A DNA stretch of 64,000 nucleotides from an uncultured Faecalibacterium sp. (lineage in GTDB: Bacteria; Bacillota; Clostridia; Oscillospirales; Ruminococcaceae). Shown here piece by piece: positions 25,311-34,120 of the stretch (its first letter is position 1; each line of letters begins with the position of its first letter). Below the pieces are notes generated by a model, which saw only the letters and a program-made list of their open reading frames with translations, searched no databases and was not told where the DNA came from. The position numbers and the translations under genes were made by a program. The stretch is taken from the NCBI GenBank assembly GCA_900539945.1, contig UQDV01000010.1:7235-71234 (forward strand), read 5' to 3'.

Positions 25311-25997
25311 ATGAAACTGGATTGTGAAGTCATCCGGGATCTGCTGCCGCTGTACGCCGAGCACATGGCAAGTCCGGCCAGTACGGCACTGGTGGAAGAG
25401 CATTTGCAGGAATGCGAAGCCTGCCGCGCCGAGCTGGAGCAGATGCAGCTGCCGGTGCCGGTGCAGCCGGAACCCCAGCCGGATGCCCCGCTGAAAGGCA
25501 TCCGCACGGCTTTGCGGAAAAAGCGCATCCTTACGGCCGCAGCCGCCGTGCTGGCGGTGCTGTGCGCCGTGGTGCTGGTGTTCTGGATGGGCAACCTCAG
25601 CACGCCGGTGACGGCGGAGGAAGCCGGGATCTGGCTCTACAACAAAAAGGAGGATGGCGCAAACCTCTGCGTGCTGGAAGTGCAGGGCGAGAATGTCCGG
25701 CTGGAGACCGAGGGCGGGTTCAGCTGGGGCAAGGAATACATCACCGTCCGGGCCATGCGGTATACCTTCCCCGGCCTCCATGCCGCGCTGACAAAGCTGA
25801 CCGGCTCCGAGATCGTGTCCACAGAGATCGCCGTCTCCCGCACCCAGGTGCTGGCCGTGGAGTGCGCCGACGGAACGCGCTATTACAGCGACAGCCAGCA
25901 GGTGGAACGATTCATTGCGGGGGAGAACCCGGACGGCACCGTGCGGTACGGGTACGGCACCGAGGAACAATATGGGCACGACTTTAAGAAGGGCTGA
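25311..25997 (+). CDS. Zinc-finger (zf-HC2) anti-sigma factor
   Basis: The 228-aa product has an N-terminal anti-sigma zinc domain with the HxxxCxxC motif (HLQECEACR, near residue 31), a membrane helix (about residues 73-94) and an extracytoplasmic domain that would sense a signal. It should hold the ECF sigma factor encoded two bases downstream at the membrane. AAAGGAGG precedes the ATG. The order anti-sigma then sigma is the reverse of the common arrangement. The inducing stress is unknown. Confidence 0.85.
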   Translation: MKLDCEVIRDLLPLYAEHMASPASTALVEEHLQECEACRAELEQMQLPVPVQPEPQPDAPLKGIRTALRKKRILTAAAAVLAVLCAVVLVFWMGNLSTPVTAEEAGIWLYNKKEDGANLCVLEVQGENVRLETEGGFSWGKEYITVRAMRYTFPGLHAALTKLTGSEIVSTEIAVSRTQVLAVECADGTRYYSDSQQVERFIAGENPDGTVRYGYGTEEQYGHDFKKG

Positions 25998-25999
25998 TT

Positions 26000-26482
26000 A
26001 TGGACATGGAAACCATTTACCGGCTCTATTTCCGGGACGTGTACCTGTTTCTGCAGGGCCTGACCCGCTCGGAGACACTGGCCGAAGAGCTGACCCAGGA
26101 GACCTTCTTCAAGGCGCTGGACGGTCTGAAGAACTTTGACGGAAAACAGGATGTGCGGGCGTGGCTGTTCACGGTGGCCCGCAACTGCTATTACGACCAC
26201 TGCCGCAAGGCAAAGCACGCCGCCCCGCTGGAGGACGCAGAGACAAAGGCCGCCGATACGCCGGACATTGCCCAGCTGCTGGTGGACAAGGATGCCGCCT
26301 TTACGGTGCACCAGTGCCTGCACACGCTGGAAGAACCCTATAAAGAGGTGTTCAGCCTGCGGGTGTTCGGGGAGCTGTCCTTTGAGGACATCGGAGCCAT
26401 TTTTGGCCACAATGCCGCCTGGGCACGGGTGACCTACTACCGCGCCAAAACAAAATTGCAGGCGATGCTGCAAACTACCTGA
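26000..26482 (+). CDS. ECF-subfamily RNA polymerase sigma factor
   Basis: The 160-aa product has region 2 (YRLYFRDVYLFLQGLTRSETLAEELTQETFFKAL and RAWLFTVARNCYYDHCRK) and region 4 (LEEPYKEVFSLRVFGELSFEDIGAIFG). It redirects RNA polymerase to stress promoters. The start is two bases after the anti-sigma stop codon, so the two are co-translated. The upstream TGTAAC-N16-CGTT element is its likely target. Region 4's last helix (HNAAWARVTYYRAKTKLQ) departs slightly from the usual SxGTVKSRL. Confidence 0.9.
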   Translation: MDMETIYRLYFRDVYLFLQGLTRSETLAEELTQETFFKALDGLKNFDGKQDVRAWLFTVARNCYYDHCRKAKHAAPLEDAETKAADTPDIAQLLVDKDAAFTVHQCLHTLEEPYKEVFSLRVFGELSFEDIGAIFGHNAAWARVTYYRAKTKLQAMLQTT

Positions 26483-26503
26483 AGCGATCCCGTATCATAG
26501 CAA

Positions 26504-26537
26504 AAGCCCCCTCGGAGCTGCGGCTCTGAGGGGGCTT
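26504..26537. terminator. Terminator between the ECF sigma gene and the aldo/keto reductase gene
   Basis: AAGCCCCCTC (26504-26513) pairs with GAGGGGGCTT (26528-26537), with an inner GAGC/GCTC stem. It lies between convergent genes; the minus side has TTTTGC after the stem. Confidence 0.8.
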
Positions 26538-26555
26538 GGTGTTTGCGGGGAAAAC

Positions 26556-27539
26556 TCAGGAAATGGAATCCACATCCCACTTCATGCGCACGGCGTCGGC
26601 ACCGTCCAGATGGATGTGCATCGCACCGGCGTTATCAGTCACCTGCTGCGGAGTGCGGGCACCGCACAGCACGAACAGGCCGGGCACCATGCGGGCGGTC
26701 AGAGCGATGACCAGCTGCGCCATGGTGCAGTGGTACTTCTCGGTCAGGTCCTGCCAGTTGTTCAGCATGGCAAGGGCCTGCGCCCGGCGTGCGGGCTGGA
26801 AGCTGGGATTGCTGTTGCGGGTGCTGCCCTCCGGGTAGGTGGTGTCCATGGTCACCTTGCCGGTCAGCAGGCCCTGCTCCAGCGGGGAGTAGGCCTGCAC
26901 CGACACGCCCAGCTCCTTGCAGGTGGGCAGCAGCTGCTTTTCCACCCGGCGGGTCAGCAGGCTGTACTTTTCCTGGATGACGTCCAGCTGGCCGTACTTG
27001 CAGTAGCCGCGGATGATGTCGGCGGTGACGTTGGACGCACCGATGGCGCGGATCTTGCCCTGGTCCTTCAGCTTCATCATGGCTTCCACCGTGGCCTCCA
27101 GCGGGTACAGGCCGAAGTCGGGCGACTGCCAGTGGGTGTACAGCACGTCGAGGTGGTCGGTGTGCAGGCGGCGCAGGCTGTCCTCCACATCCTCGATGAT
27201 GCTCTGGGCCGACAGGTCACGGTACACGGTCACGCCGTCCACCACCTTGTGCAGTACGGGGGTCTCGTGCCGCCACTCCAGGCCGCACTTGGTGGACAGC
27301 ACCACCTTGTCGCGGTCGATGTGCTTCATGGCTTCGCCCACCACTTCTTCGCTGTGGTACAGGCCGTAGATGGGCGCGGTGTCGATCCACCGGATGCCCT
27401 GTTCCACGGCGGTCTGGATGGCCTTGACCGACAGACTGTCGTCGTTGTCGCCCCACCAGGCACCGCCGCCGATGGCCCAGGTGCCCATGCCGAGGAACGG
27501 CACCTCGATGCCGCTCTTGCCGATTTGGAGATTCTTCAT
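26556..27539 (-). CDS. Aldo/keto reductase
   Basis: The 327-aa NAD(P)H-dependent TIM-barrel reductase has the catalytic tetrad in family positions: Asp and Tyr in DTAPIYG (near residue 54), Lys in LSTKCG and His in LYTHWQ. It belongs to the family that reduces aldehydes and ketones; the substrate is not evident. It ends short of the usual C-terminal loop but is of normal length. A structured leader lies upstream at about 27554-27600, where GCCAGCA can pair with TGCTGGC. Confidence 0.88.
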   Translation of the reverse strand: MKNLQIGKSGIEVPFLGMGTWAIGGGAWWGDNDDSLSVKAIQTAVEQGIRWIDTAPIYGLYHSEEVVGEAMKHIDRDKVVLSTKCGLEWRHETPVLHKVVDGVTVYRDLSAQSIIEDVEDSLRRLHTDHLDVLYTHWQSPDFGLYPLEATVEAMMKLKDQGKIRAIGASNVTADIIRGYCKYGQLDVIQEKYSLLTRRVEKQLLPTCKELGVSVQAYSPLEQGLLTGKVTMDTTYPEGSTRNSNPSFQPARRAQALAMLNNWQDLTEKYHCTMAQLVIALTARMVPGLFVLCGARTPQQVTDNAGAMHIHLDGADAVRMKWDVDSIS

Positions 27540-27712
27540 ATAACTTACCCTCCTGCCAGCAGTGTTCCCCGCAATGGGAATCCTTCATTCCAATGCTGGC
27601 ATCCTTTGATGTATTTTTTGGTTTATTCAAAAAAAGCCGCAGCGCAGGGGGTTGCCCCACACAGCAGCTCTCTTGAAACAGATTCGCGTTTGCGTAACGA
27701 AATGGAGCAATG

Positions 27713-27731
27713 AAAGCCCCGGTGGGGCTTT
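27713..27731 (-). terminator. Terminator of prfC
   Basis: AAAGCCCC-GGT-GGGGCTTT, an 8-bp stem, lies about 55 bp after the prfC stop. The T-run on the minus strand is short. Confidence 0.6.
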
Positions 27732-27785
27732 TAAGCGACCGAACGGTCTCGCGCAGGCGAGATGGAGGGGCCTTGCCCCGACAAG

Positions 27786-29390
27786 TTAAATGTTGCCGAA
27801 CTCGCTCAGTTCCAGCGTTTCGTTGTGGGTCTCGGCCCAGCGCACGGCCCAGTCGGAGGTGAACAGCAGCAGGCGGTTGCCCTTCATGTCCTCCACAGCC
27901 TTGGTGTCGCTGGTCAGGTCCAGGTCGCGCAGGTTGTAGGTGTCGGGGTCGTTCTTCACCCAGCGCAGCTGCTCAAAGGGCAGCTGCTGCATGCGGATCT
28001 CCACGTTGTACTCGGTGTTCAGGCGGTACTCCAGCACTTCCAGCTGCAGCACGCCGACCACGCCGACCACCACTTCTTCCATGCCGCCGCCCACTTCGCG
28101 GAAGATCTGGATGGCGCCCTCCTGGGCGATCTGCTCCATGCCCTTCACGAACTGCTTGCGCTTCATGGTGTCCTTCTGTTCGATGCGGGCAAAGTGCTCC
28201 GGCGAGAAGGTGGGGATGCCCGCAAACTGCACCTTCTTCTTGCCGGTGCACAGGGTGTCGCCAATGGAGAAGATGCCCGGATCGAACAGGCCGATGATAT
28301 CACCGGCATAGGCCTCGTCCACGATGGCGCGGTCCTGCGCCATCAGCTGGGTGCCGGTGGCCAGCTTGATGTTCTTGCCCTCCTGCACATGATAGGCTTC
28401 CATGCCGCGCTCGAACTTGCCGGAGCAGATGCGCATGAAGGCGATGCGGTCGCGGTGGGCCTTGTTCATGTTGGCCTGGATCTTGAAGATGAAAGCCGAG
28501 AACTCGTCACGGCAGGGATCCACGGACTCGCCGGTCAGGCTGTCCACGCGGGCCAGCGGGGTGGGGGTGAGCCGCAGGAAGTTCTCCAGGAAGGGTTCCA
28601 CACCGAAGTTGGTCAGGGCCGAACCGAAGAACACGGGACTCAGCTCGCCGCGCAGCACCTTGTCCAGGTCGAACTCCTCGGCGGCACCGTCCAGCAGCTC
28701 GATCTCATCCGCCAGCTGCTGGTGCAGGTAGGGGGTGAGCAGCTCATCCAGTGCGGGATCACCCAGTTCGGCCTCGGTCTCGCTGACCTTCTTCACGCCG
28801 TTGGCGCGGCCGTCGCTGGAGAAAGCCAGCACCTTGCGGGTGTTGCGGTCGAACACGCCCTTGAACTCCTTGCCGCAGCCGATGGGCCAGTTCATGGGGT
28901 AGGTCTTGATGCCCAGGATCTCCTCGATGTTCTCCATCAGCTCAAAGGGGTCGCGGGCTTCGCGGTCCATCTTGTTGATGAAGGTAAAGATGGGGATGTG
29001 GCGCAGGGTGCACACCTTGAACAGCTTGATGGTCTGGGCCTCGACGCCCTTTGCGGCGTCGATGACCATGACGGCGGAGTCCGCCGCCATCAGGGTGCGG
29101 TAGGTATCCTCCGAAAAGTCCTGATGGCCCGGGGTGTCCAGAATGTTCACGCACTTGCCGGCGTAGTTGAACTGCAGCACCGAGGAGGTGACGGAAATAC
29201 CGCGCTGCTTCTCGATGTCCATCCAGTCGGAAACAGCGTGCTTGGCGCTCTGCTTGCCCTTGACGGAACCGGCCTGGTTGATGGCTCCGCCGTACAGCAG
29301 CAGCTTTTCGGTCAGCGTGGTCTTGCCGGCGTCGGGATGGCTGATGATCGCAAACGTCCGGCGGCGCTCGATTTCTTCACGATTTGTCAT
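27786..29390 (-). CDS. prfC: Peptide chain release factor 3
   Basis: The 534-aa translational GTPase shows G1 HPDAGKTT near residue 18, switch region QRGISVTSS, G3 DTPGHQDF and G4 NKMD. RF3 recycles RF1 and RF2 from the ribosome after termination. The length and the N-terminus (REEIERRRTFAIISHPDAGKTTL) match the RF3 family rather than EF-G. It has its own promoter and a hairpin in the leader. Confidence 0.96.
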   Translation of the reverse strand: MTNREEIERRRTFAIISHPDAGKTTLTEKLLLYGGAINQAGSVKGKQSAKHAVSDWMDIEKQRGISVTSSVLQFNYAGKCVNILDTPGHQDFSEDTYRTLMAADSAVMVIDAAKGVEAQTIKLFKVCTLRHIPIFTFINKMDREARDPFELMENIEEILGIKTYPMNWPIGCGKEFKGVFDRNTRKVLAFSSDGRANGVKKVSETEAELGDPALDELLTPYLHQQLADEIELLDGAAEEFDLDKVLRGELSPVFFGSALTNFGVEPFLENFLRLTPTPLARVDSLTGESVDPCRDEFSAFIFKIQANMNKAHRDRIAFMRICSGKFERGMEAYHVQEGKNIKLATGTQLMAQDRAIVDEAYAGDIIGLFDPGIFSIGDTLCTGKKKVQFAGIPTFSPEHFARIEQKDTMKRKQFVKGMEQIAQEGAIQIFREVGGGMEEVVVGVVGVLQLEVLEYRLNTEYNVEIRMQQLPFEQLRWVKNDPDTYNLRDLDLTSDTKAVEDMKGNRLLLFTSDWAVRWAETHNETLELSEFGNI

Positions 29391-29420
29391 AGATCTGAAA
29401 TTCTCCTAGAAGGGGGTGAA

Positions 29421-29509
29421 GTTTTCTCCGCTCCCGCGCAGCGGAAGCGGAGAAAACATATTTTTACACATACGCACTTTATTCTATACGAAAACGCGCG
29501 ATAATGCAA
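29421..29509 (-). promoter_or_regulatory. prfC promoter and leader hairpin
   Basis: On the minus strand, TTGCAT (29504-29509), 17 bp, TAGAAT (29481-29486). The transcript then holds a 12-bp stem (29421-29432 with 29446-29457) before the ribosome site. The hairpin has no T-run on the minus strand, so it is more likely a leader structure than a terminator. Confidence 0.65.
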
Positions 29510-29518
29510 GGGCTTTCG

Positions 29519-30385
29519 TTATTTTTTCAGGATGAAGCAGGGCAGAGGGGCGGTTTCGGCCCAATTGGCAAAATCGCACACCAGAACGGTGAAATCTTTC
29601 AGCGGAAGTGCCCGCAGCCAGGCCAGCACCGCCTGCTTTTCGTCTGTGCCGATGACCGCCCCGCTGTACAGGATGGCGCTCACGATGCCGCCGGGGCGCA
29701 CCGCCTGCAATGCCGCCTGCAATGCGGGGATGCTGCTGTCGGCGGTGGAGAACACCGCGTGGTCGGCCCCCGGCAGCCAGCCGAAGTTGAACATCACGGC
29801 ATCCGCCGTACCGGGCTGCACATACTGTAACAGATGGGCGTGGCTGTCGCAGTGCAGGGCATACTGCCCGGCGGGCACCCCGGCCTGTTCCAGCCGGGCG
29901 CGGGTGGAGGCGATGGCTTCCGGCTGGATGTCAAAGCCCAGCACACGGCCCTCCGGTGCGGTAAGACGGCACAGGAAGGCCGTGTCGCCGCCGTTGCCGC
30001 AGGTGGCGTCCACGCACAGGCGCGGGTGCACCAGCCGTGCGGCGAGGAAGTCCTGCACGAATTTGACGGCGGTCAGGTCCGGGGTGCGGCGGCGCACCAG
30101 CTGCGGCCCCTCGGCCGCAAAGCCGAATTTGGCCCAGAAGGCCATCTCGGCGCAGTCGGCGGGCAGGGGTGCCGTAAACACGGTGGCGGCTTCGCGGTCA
30201 TAACCGCCAAAGCTGCGCAATACTTCTTTTAACAGGTAGGAGCCGTAGCCCTTGCGCCGCCATGCCGGGTCGATGGTAAGGGCGGCAAGGGCCGCGCCCT
30301 GTGCGGCGGGGTGCAGGGTGCAATGGCCGATGATCTCCTTTTCCTTATAAAGGGCAAAGCCCGTTTCCGTGCGGCGCAGTTCCAT
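29519..30385 (-). CDS. GNAT acetyltransferase domain fused to a YtqB/MnmM-like SAM-dependent methyltransferase
   Basis: The 288-aa two-domain product has a GNAT fold at residues 1 to about 100 (ALTIDPAWRRKGYGSYLLKEVL is the acetyl-CoA loop). Residues about 105-288 are a class I methyltransferase with the SAM motif VDATCGNGGDTAFL and later FNFGWLPGADHAV, as in the YtqB family. B. subtilis YtqB (MnmM) methylates the wobble uridine of tRNA in the mnm5 pathway. The methyltransferase assignment is good, the tRNA target is inferred and the substrate of the GNAT part is unknown. Fusions of these two domains are unusual. Confidence 0.78.
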   Translation of the reverse strand: MELRRTETGFALYKEKEIIGHCTLHPAAQGAALAALTIDPAWRRKGYGSYLLKEVLRSFGGYDREAATVFTAPLPADCAEMAFWAKFGFAAEGPQLVRRRTPDLTAVKFVQDFLAARLVHPRLCVDATCGNGGDTAFLCRLTAPEGRVLGFDIQPEAIASTRARLEQAGVPAGQYALHCDSHAHLLQYVQPGTADAVMFNFGWLPGADHAVFSTADSSIPALQAALQAVRPGGIVSAILYSGAVIGTDEKQAVLAWLRALPLKDFTVLVCDFANWAETAPLPCFILKK

Positions 30386-30591
30386 GCGGCAGTCTCCTCT
30401 TTTCTGCAGGTTTTTCTGCTGTTACAATAGCAACTGCGGGCGTTCTTGTCAAGAAAAAACGGCAGGACCGCATTTCACAGTTTCTTCACGGCACATGCGA
30501 TTGGTTTTCACAATTGGTGTATACAATAAGAACAGTTCCAGGGGGCGCAGTTCCCCGGAGACAGAGCCTTTTCAGGGAAGGAAGTATCAAT

Positions 30592-31959
30592 ATGGATGAG
30601 AACAAATGGGAATACAACTATTCCTCTTCCGATAACACGGCAGGCGGCACCGGTTACCCCAATGTGGGCAGCAGCGGCATGAACACTGCCAACCAGTACA
30701 ACAACGAGCCGGAGCAGCAGGCTGCTGCCCCGGATGCCGGCAGCACGGTGCCTCCCACCGAGGTGCCGCCCCGGCAGCCGGCGGAGCCGGAACCGCCCAA
30801 AAAGAAGAAGCACCATGTCAATGGCGGCAAGGTGGCACGCAGTGCCGTGGCACTGGTGCTGGCCGCAGTCATGGGCTTTGCAGGCGGCTATGTCGGCTCC
30901 CAGATGAACGGCAGCAAGGTGGTCATCCAGCAGGTGGCTCCCTCCAGCTCCAGCAGCTCTTCCGGCAGTGACAGCTCCATCACCTCGGCTTCGGCGTCCG
31001 GCAGCAGCCTGACCACCGAACAGGTGGCAGATCTGGTCAGCCCCAGCGTGGTGGTCATCACCACCGAGCAGGTGGTCTACTCCCAGTGGTCCTGGTACGG
31101 CCAGAATCAGGTGGAGAGCGGTGCCGGCAGCGGCGTGATCATCAGCTCGGATGGCTACATCCTCACCTGTGCCCACGTTGTGGACGGTGCTTCCAATATC
31201 ACCGTGACGATCAATGATAAGGACTATACCGCAACGCTGGTGGGCGAAGATACCACCAGTGATATCGCGGTCATCAAGATCGACGCCGACGGCCTGACCC
31301 CCGCTACCGTGGGCAACAGCGACAGCCTGAAGGTGGGTCAGAACGTGATGGCTGTGGGCAACCCGCTGGGTGAGCTGGGCGGCACCGTGACCGGCGGCAT
31401 GATCAGCGCACTGAACCGCAGCGTGACCATCCAGGGCACCAACTCCACCAACACCATGTCCCTGATCCAGATGGATGCCTCGGTCAGCCCCGGCAACTCC
31501 GGCGGCGGCCTGTTCAACATGAACGGTGAGCTGGTCGGCATCGTGAACGCAAAATCCTCTTCCAGCGATGCCGAGGGCCTGGGCTTTGCCATCCCCATCA
31601 ATGATGCCATCAAGGTGGCACAGGAGCTGCTGGAGAACGGCTATGTGACCGGCCGCCCCTATCTGGGCATCACCTACCTGGCTGTGACCGACGCACAGAC
31701 GGCACAGCAGCTGGGCGTGAACGCCTATGGCGTCTACATCGTGGACGTGACCAAGGGCGGCCCCGCCGATCAGGCCGGTCTGAAGGCCGGTGACCGCATC
31801 GTCAGCGTGGACGGCTCCGAGATCGCCGCCAAGGATGATCTGGGCACCCTGATGCAGAAGCATGCAGCCGGTGACACGCTGGCCATCACGGTGGCCCGCG
31901 ACGGCCAGATGCAGACGGTCAATGTTACGCTGGGCGAAAAGACCGCGTCCAACAGCTAA
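30592..31959 (+). CDS. S1C serine protease with PDZ domain (HtrA/DegP-like)
   Basis: The 455-aa product has a cytoplasmic tail (residues 1 to about 75, rich in Asn, Gln and Pro), one membrane helix (about 79-102) and a Ser-rich linker. The protease domain carries the catalytic triad His in CAHVVDG, Asp in SDIAVIKID and Ser in SPGNSGGGL, and a C-terminal PDZ domain holds GLKAGDRIVSVDG. It degrades or refolds damaged exported proteins at the outer face. ATG 30592 has GGAAGGAAG upstream; the open frame reaches back to 30514 without a site. Confidence 0.93.
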   Translation: MDENKWEYNYSSSDNTAGGTGYPNVGSSGMNTANQYNNEPEQQAAAPDAGSTVPPTEVPPRQPAEPEPPKKKKHHVNGGKVARSAVALVLAAVMGFAGGYVGSQMNGSKVVIQQVAPSSSSSSSGSDSSITSASASGSSLTTEQVADLVSPSVVVITTEQVVYSQWSWYGQNQVESGAGSGVIISSDGYILTCAHVVDGASNITVTINDKDYTATLVGEDTTSDIAVIKIDADGLTPATVGNSDSLKVGQNVMAVGNPLGELGGTVTGGMISALNRSVTIQGTNSTNTMSLIQMDASVSPGNSGGGLFNMNGELVGIVNAKSSSSDAEGLGFAIPINDAIKVAQELLENGYVTGRPYLGITYLAVTDAQTAQQLGVNAYGVYIVDVTKGGPADQAGLKAGDRIVSVDGSEIAAKDDLGTLMQKHAAGDTLAITVARDGQMQTVNVTLGEKTASNS

Positions 31960-31970
31960 AAATCCGATAG

Positions 31971-32012
31971 AACAAGGGCAGACTGCCGAAAAGCAGTCTG
32001 CCCTTGTTTTTT
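31971..32012. terminator. Bidirectional terminator between htrA and the pullulanase gene
   Basis: Perfect 16-bp stem AACAAGGGCAGACTGC (31971-31986) with 31993-32008, loop CGAAAA, then a T-run. The genes on each side are convergent. Confidence 0.95.
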
Positions 32013-32017
32013 GTTGT

Positions 32018-33973
32018 TTATACGGCTCCAAACACGGTGGCGCTGTACGGCATCAGAAGGGCTTTCCGTTCATAGGTGCGGCTCTCGCCCCGCCATAAGC
32101 TGGAAGAAGTGCCGTTGCTCAGCAGCTTCCACCGCCCGGCGGGCAGGGGAACGGTGCGGGCAGTGTCGGTGGGGTTATAAAAGACGCACAACGCGCTCCA
32201 TGCCGCGCCGTCGCCCCAGACGGCGGGCAGGGTCCAGCCCACCAGCGGCTGCTCCAGCGAGAAGAACTGCAGCGCCTCCGGGGCGTGGCGGTCGGTGGTG
32301 CCCAGCCGCGGGAAGGCGGCCCGCAGGGCCAGCAGGCCCCGGTAGTAGTCCACCAGGGCGTGGTACTGCCTGGCGCGGGCCCAGTCCAGACGGTTCAGGG
32401 CGGGGGAGGAGTGGTAGCTGTTGCCCACGCCCTTTTTGGTGCGGGCAAACTCTTCGCCCGCCTGCAGGAAGGGCAGGCCGAAACTGGTGAGGTAGATGCC
32501 GGCGGCCAGCCGGTTCTGGGCCAGTGCCACCGGGTCAGATGCGGTGAACTCCGGCCGCTCGTAGCGCACGCAGAGCAGTTTGTCCCACAGGGTGAAGTTG
32601 TCGTGGGCGGACACATAGCTTACGATCTGGCTGGGGGCGTGGGGTGGCAGACGGTCGCTGCGGCACCAGGCGGCCACCGCGCCGCCGATGTCCCAGAAGC
32701 TGCCGGGCTTGCCCTCCGCATAGCCCGGCTCCCGGGCATTGAAACAGCCGCCCTTGATGGCGTCGCGGGTGTCGTCGCAGAAGATGCCGATGCGCTCGTT
32801 CAGCATGGCCAGGTTTGCCTTGTTGGCCTCGTACCGGTGCAGCTGGCTGCCGCCGCCCTGCCACGGCTCGCCGTACATCAGGATATCCCGCCCGCCGGGC
32901 AGGGCATCCAAAGCGGCACGGGCCGCGTTCATGGTGTCCACGTCGTACAGGCCCATCAGGTCGAACCGGAAACCGTCGATGTGGTACTCCTGCGCCCAGT
33001 AGAGCAGAGAGTCGATCATATATTTGCGGGCCATGGGGCGCTCGCTGGCAAACTCGTTGCCGCAGCCGCTGCCGTTGGACAGGCTGCCGTCCTCATTCTG
33101 GCGGAAAAAGTAGTCCGGTACGGTGTTGTTCAGCACGTTTTCGTAGCGGTACATGTGGTTATATACCACATCCATGATCACGCCGATGCCTGCCGCGTGC
33201 AGGGCGGCGATCATCTCTTTGCACTCCCGCACCCGCACTTCGCCCCGGGTGGGGTCGGTGGAGTAGCTGCCCTCCGGGAAATTGTAGTTGGTGGGGTCGT
33301 AGCCCCAGTTGTACTGCCGCAGCAGCGGCTTTGCCTCGTCCACGCTGCCAAAGTCGAAGATGGGCATCAGCTGCACATAGCCCACGCCCAGCCGCTTGAG
33401 GTAGTTCAGGCAGGTGGGGTGGATGCCGTCGCCGTGCAGGGTGGTGCCGGTCTGGGTAAAGGCCAGAAATTTGCCCCGCCAGGCCGGGCGCACGCCGCTG
33501 GCCGCATCCTGCGAAAAGTCGCGCACGCTCACCTCCCACACTGACCGCCGGGCCGGGGGGATCACCGGGCGCACGTCCCGCTCCCACCCGGCAGGGGCGG
33601 TGCGGGCCAGGTCCACGATCATGCTGCGCAGGCCGTTGATGCCGGCGGAGCGGGCGTAGGGGTCGCCGGTCTCCCGTGCAACGCCGTCCACCGTGACCGT
33701 AAAGGTATAGTAATGTCCATGCTGGTCGCCGGGCAGCCAGATGCTCCATACGCCCTGCGGGCCGCGCTGCAGCGGCAGCGTGCCGATGCAGGGGCTGTCG
33801 TGCCCCTTGCGGTACAGGTTCACCGCGGCCTGCTCCGCGGTGGGGGCCCACAGCCGCAGCCGGGTGCCGGCGGGGGTGTACTCCGGCCAAAGCGGGCCGT
33901 TATAGGTGGTTTCGCGGGCAAAGCGGGCGCTCTCGTACAGGGCGCGGCGCTGTGCCGGTGTCATAGTACCCAT
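32018..33973 (-). CDS. pulA: Type I pullulanase (GH13 with CBM48)
   Basis: The 651-aa product has an N-terminal CBM48 domain (about residues 20-120) and a GH13 catalytic barrel. It shows the pullulanase signature YNWGYDP (near residue 242), the nucleophile region GFRFDLMGL, the acid/base in LMYGEPW and the third acid in VSAHDN. It hydrolyses alpha-1,6 branch points in glycogen, starch or pullulan. There is no signal peptide, so it probably acts on internal glycogen or imported dextrins. ATG 33973 has AAGGAATG upstream. Confidence 0.94.
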   Translation of the reverse strand: MGTMTPAQRRALYESARFARETTYNGPLWPEYTPAGTRLRLWAPTAEQAAVNLYRKGHDSPCIGTLPLQRGPQGVWSIWLPGDQHGHYYTFTVTVDGVARETGDPYARSAGINGLRSMIVDLARTAPAGWERDVRPVIPPARRSVWEVSVRDFSQDAASGVRPAWRGKFLAFTQTGTTLHGDGIHPTCLNYLKRLGVGYVQLMPIFDFGSVDEAKPLLRQYNWGYDPTNYNFPEGSYSTDPTRGEVRVRECKEMIAALHAAGIGVIMDVVYNHMYRYENVLNNTVPDYFFRQNEDGSLSNGSGCGNEFASERPMARKYMIDSLLYWAQEYHIDGFRFDLMGLYDVDTMNAARAALDALPGGRDILMYGEPWQGGGSQLHRYEANKANLAMLNERIGIFCDDTRDAIKGGCFNAREPGYAEGKPGSFWDIGGAVAAWCRSDRLPPHAPSQIVSYVSAHDNFTLWDKLLCVRYERPEFTASDPVALAQNRLAAGIYLTSFGLPFLQAGEEFARTKKGVGNSYHSSPALNRLDWARARQYHALVDYYRGLLALRAAFPRLGTTDRHAPEALQFFSLEQPLVGWTLPAVWGDGAAWSALCVFYNPTDTARTVPLPAGRWKLLSNGTSSSLWRGESRTYERKALLMPYSATVFGAV

Positions 33974-34120
33974 GGTTTCTTCATTCCTTCTTGCGAGATT
34001 TCCGCATATTCAAACATCTGTAGTGTAAACAACCGGCGTGGATTTTGCAAGAGGCAAAATCCCTTGCAAAACGGGCCGGGGTACACTATACTGGAAGAAA
34101 ACTGCAGGGAGGGCCGCACA

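Noticed and set aside
27762-29504. 580-codon plus-strand frame opposite prfC
   Set aside because: Antisense shadow of RF3, with no recognisable domain.
33713-34120. In-frame extension of the AAA+ gene back to 33713
   Set aside because: The extension overlaps the start of pullulanase, has no ribosome site and shows shadow composition; ATG 34121 follows a GGGAGGG site.
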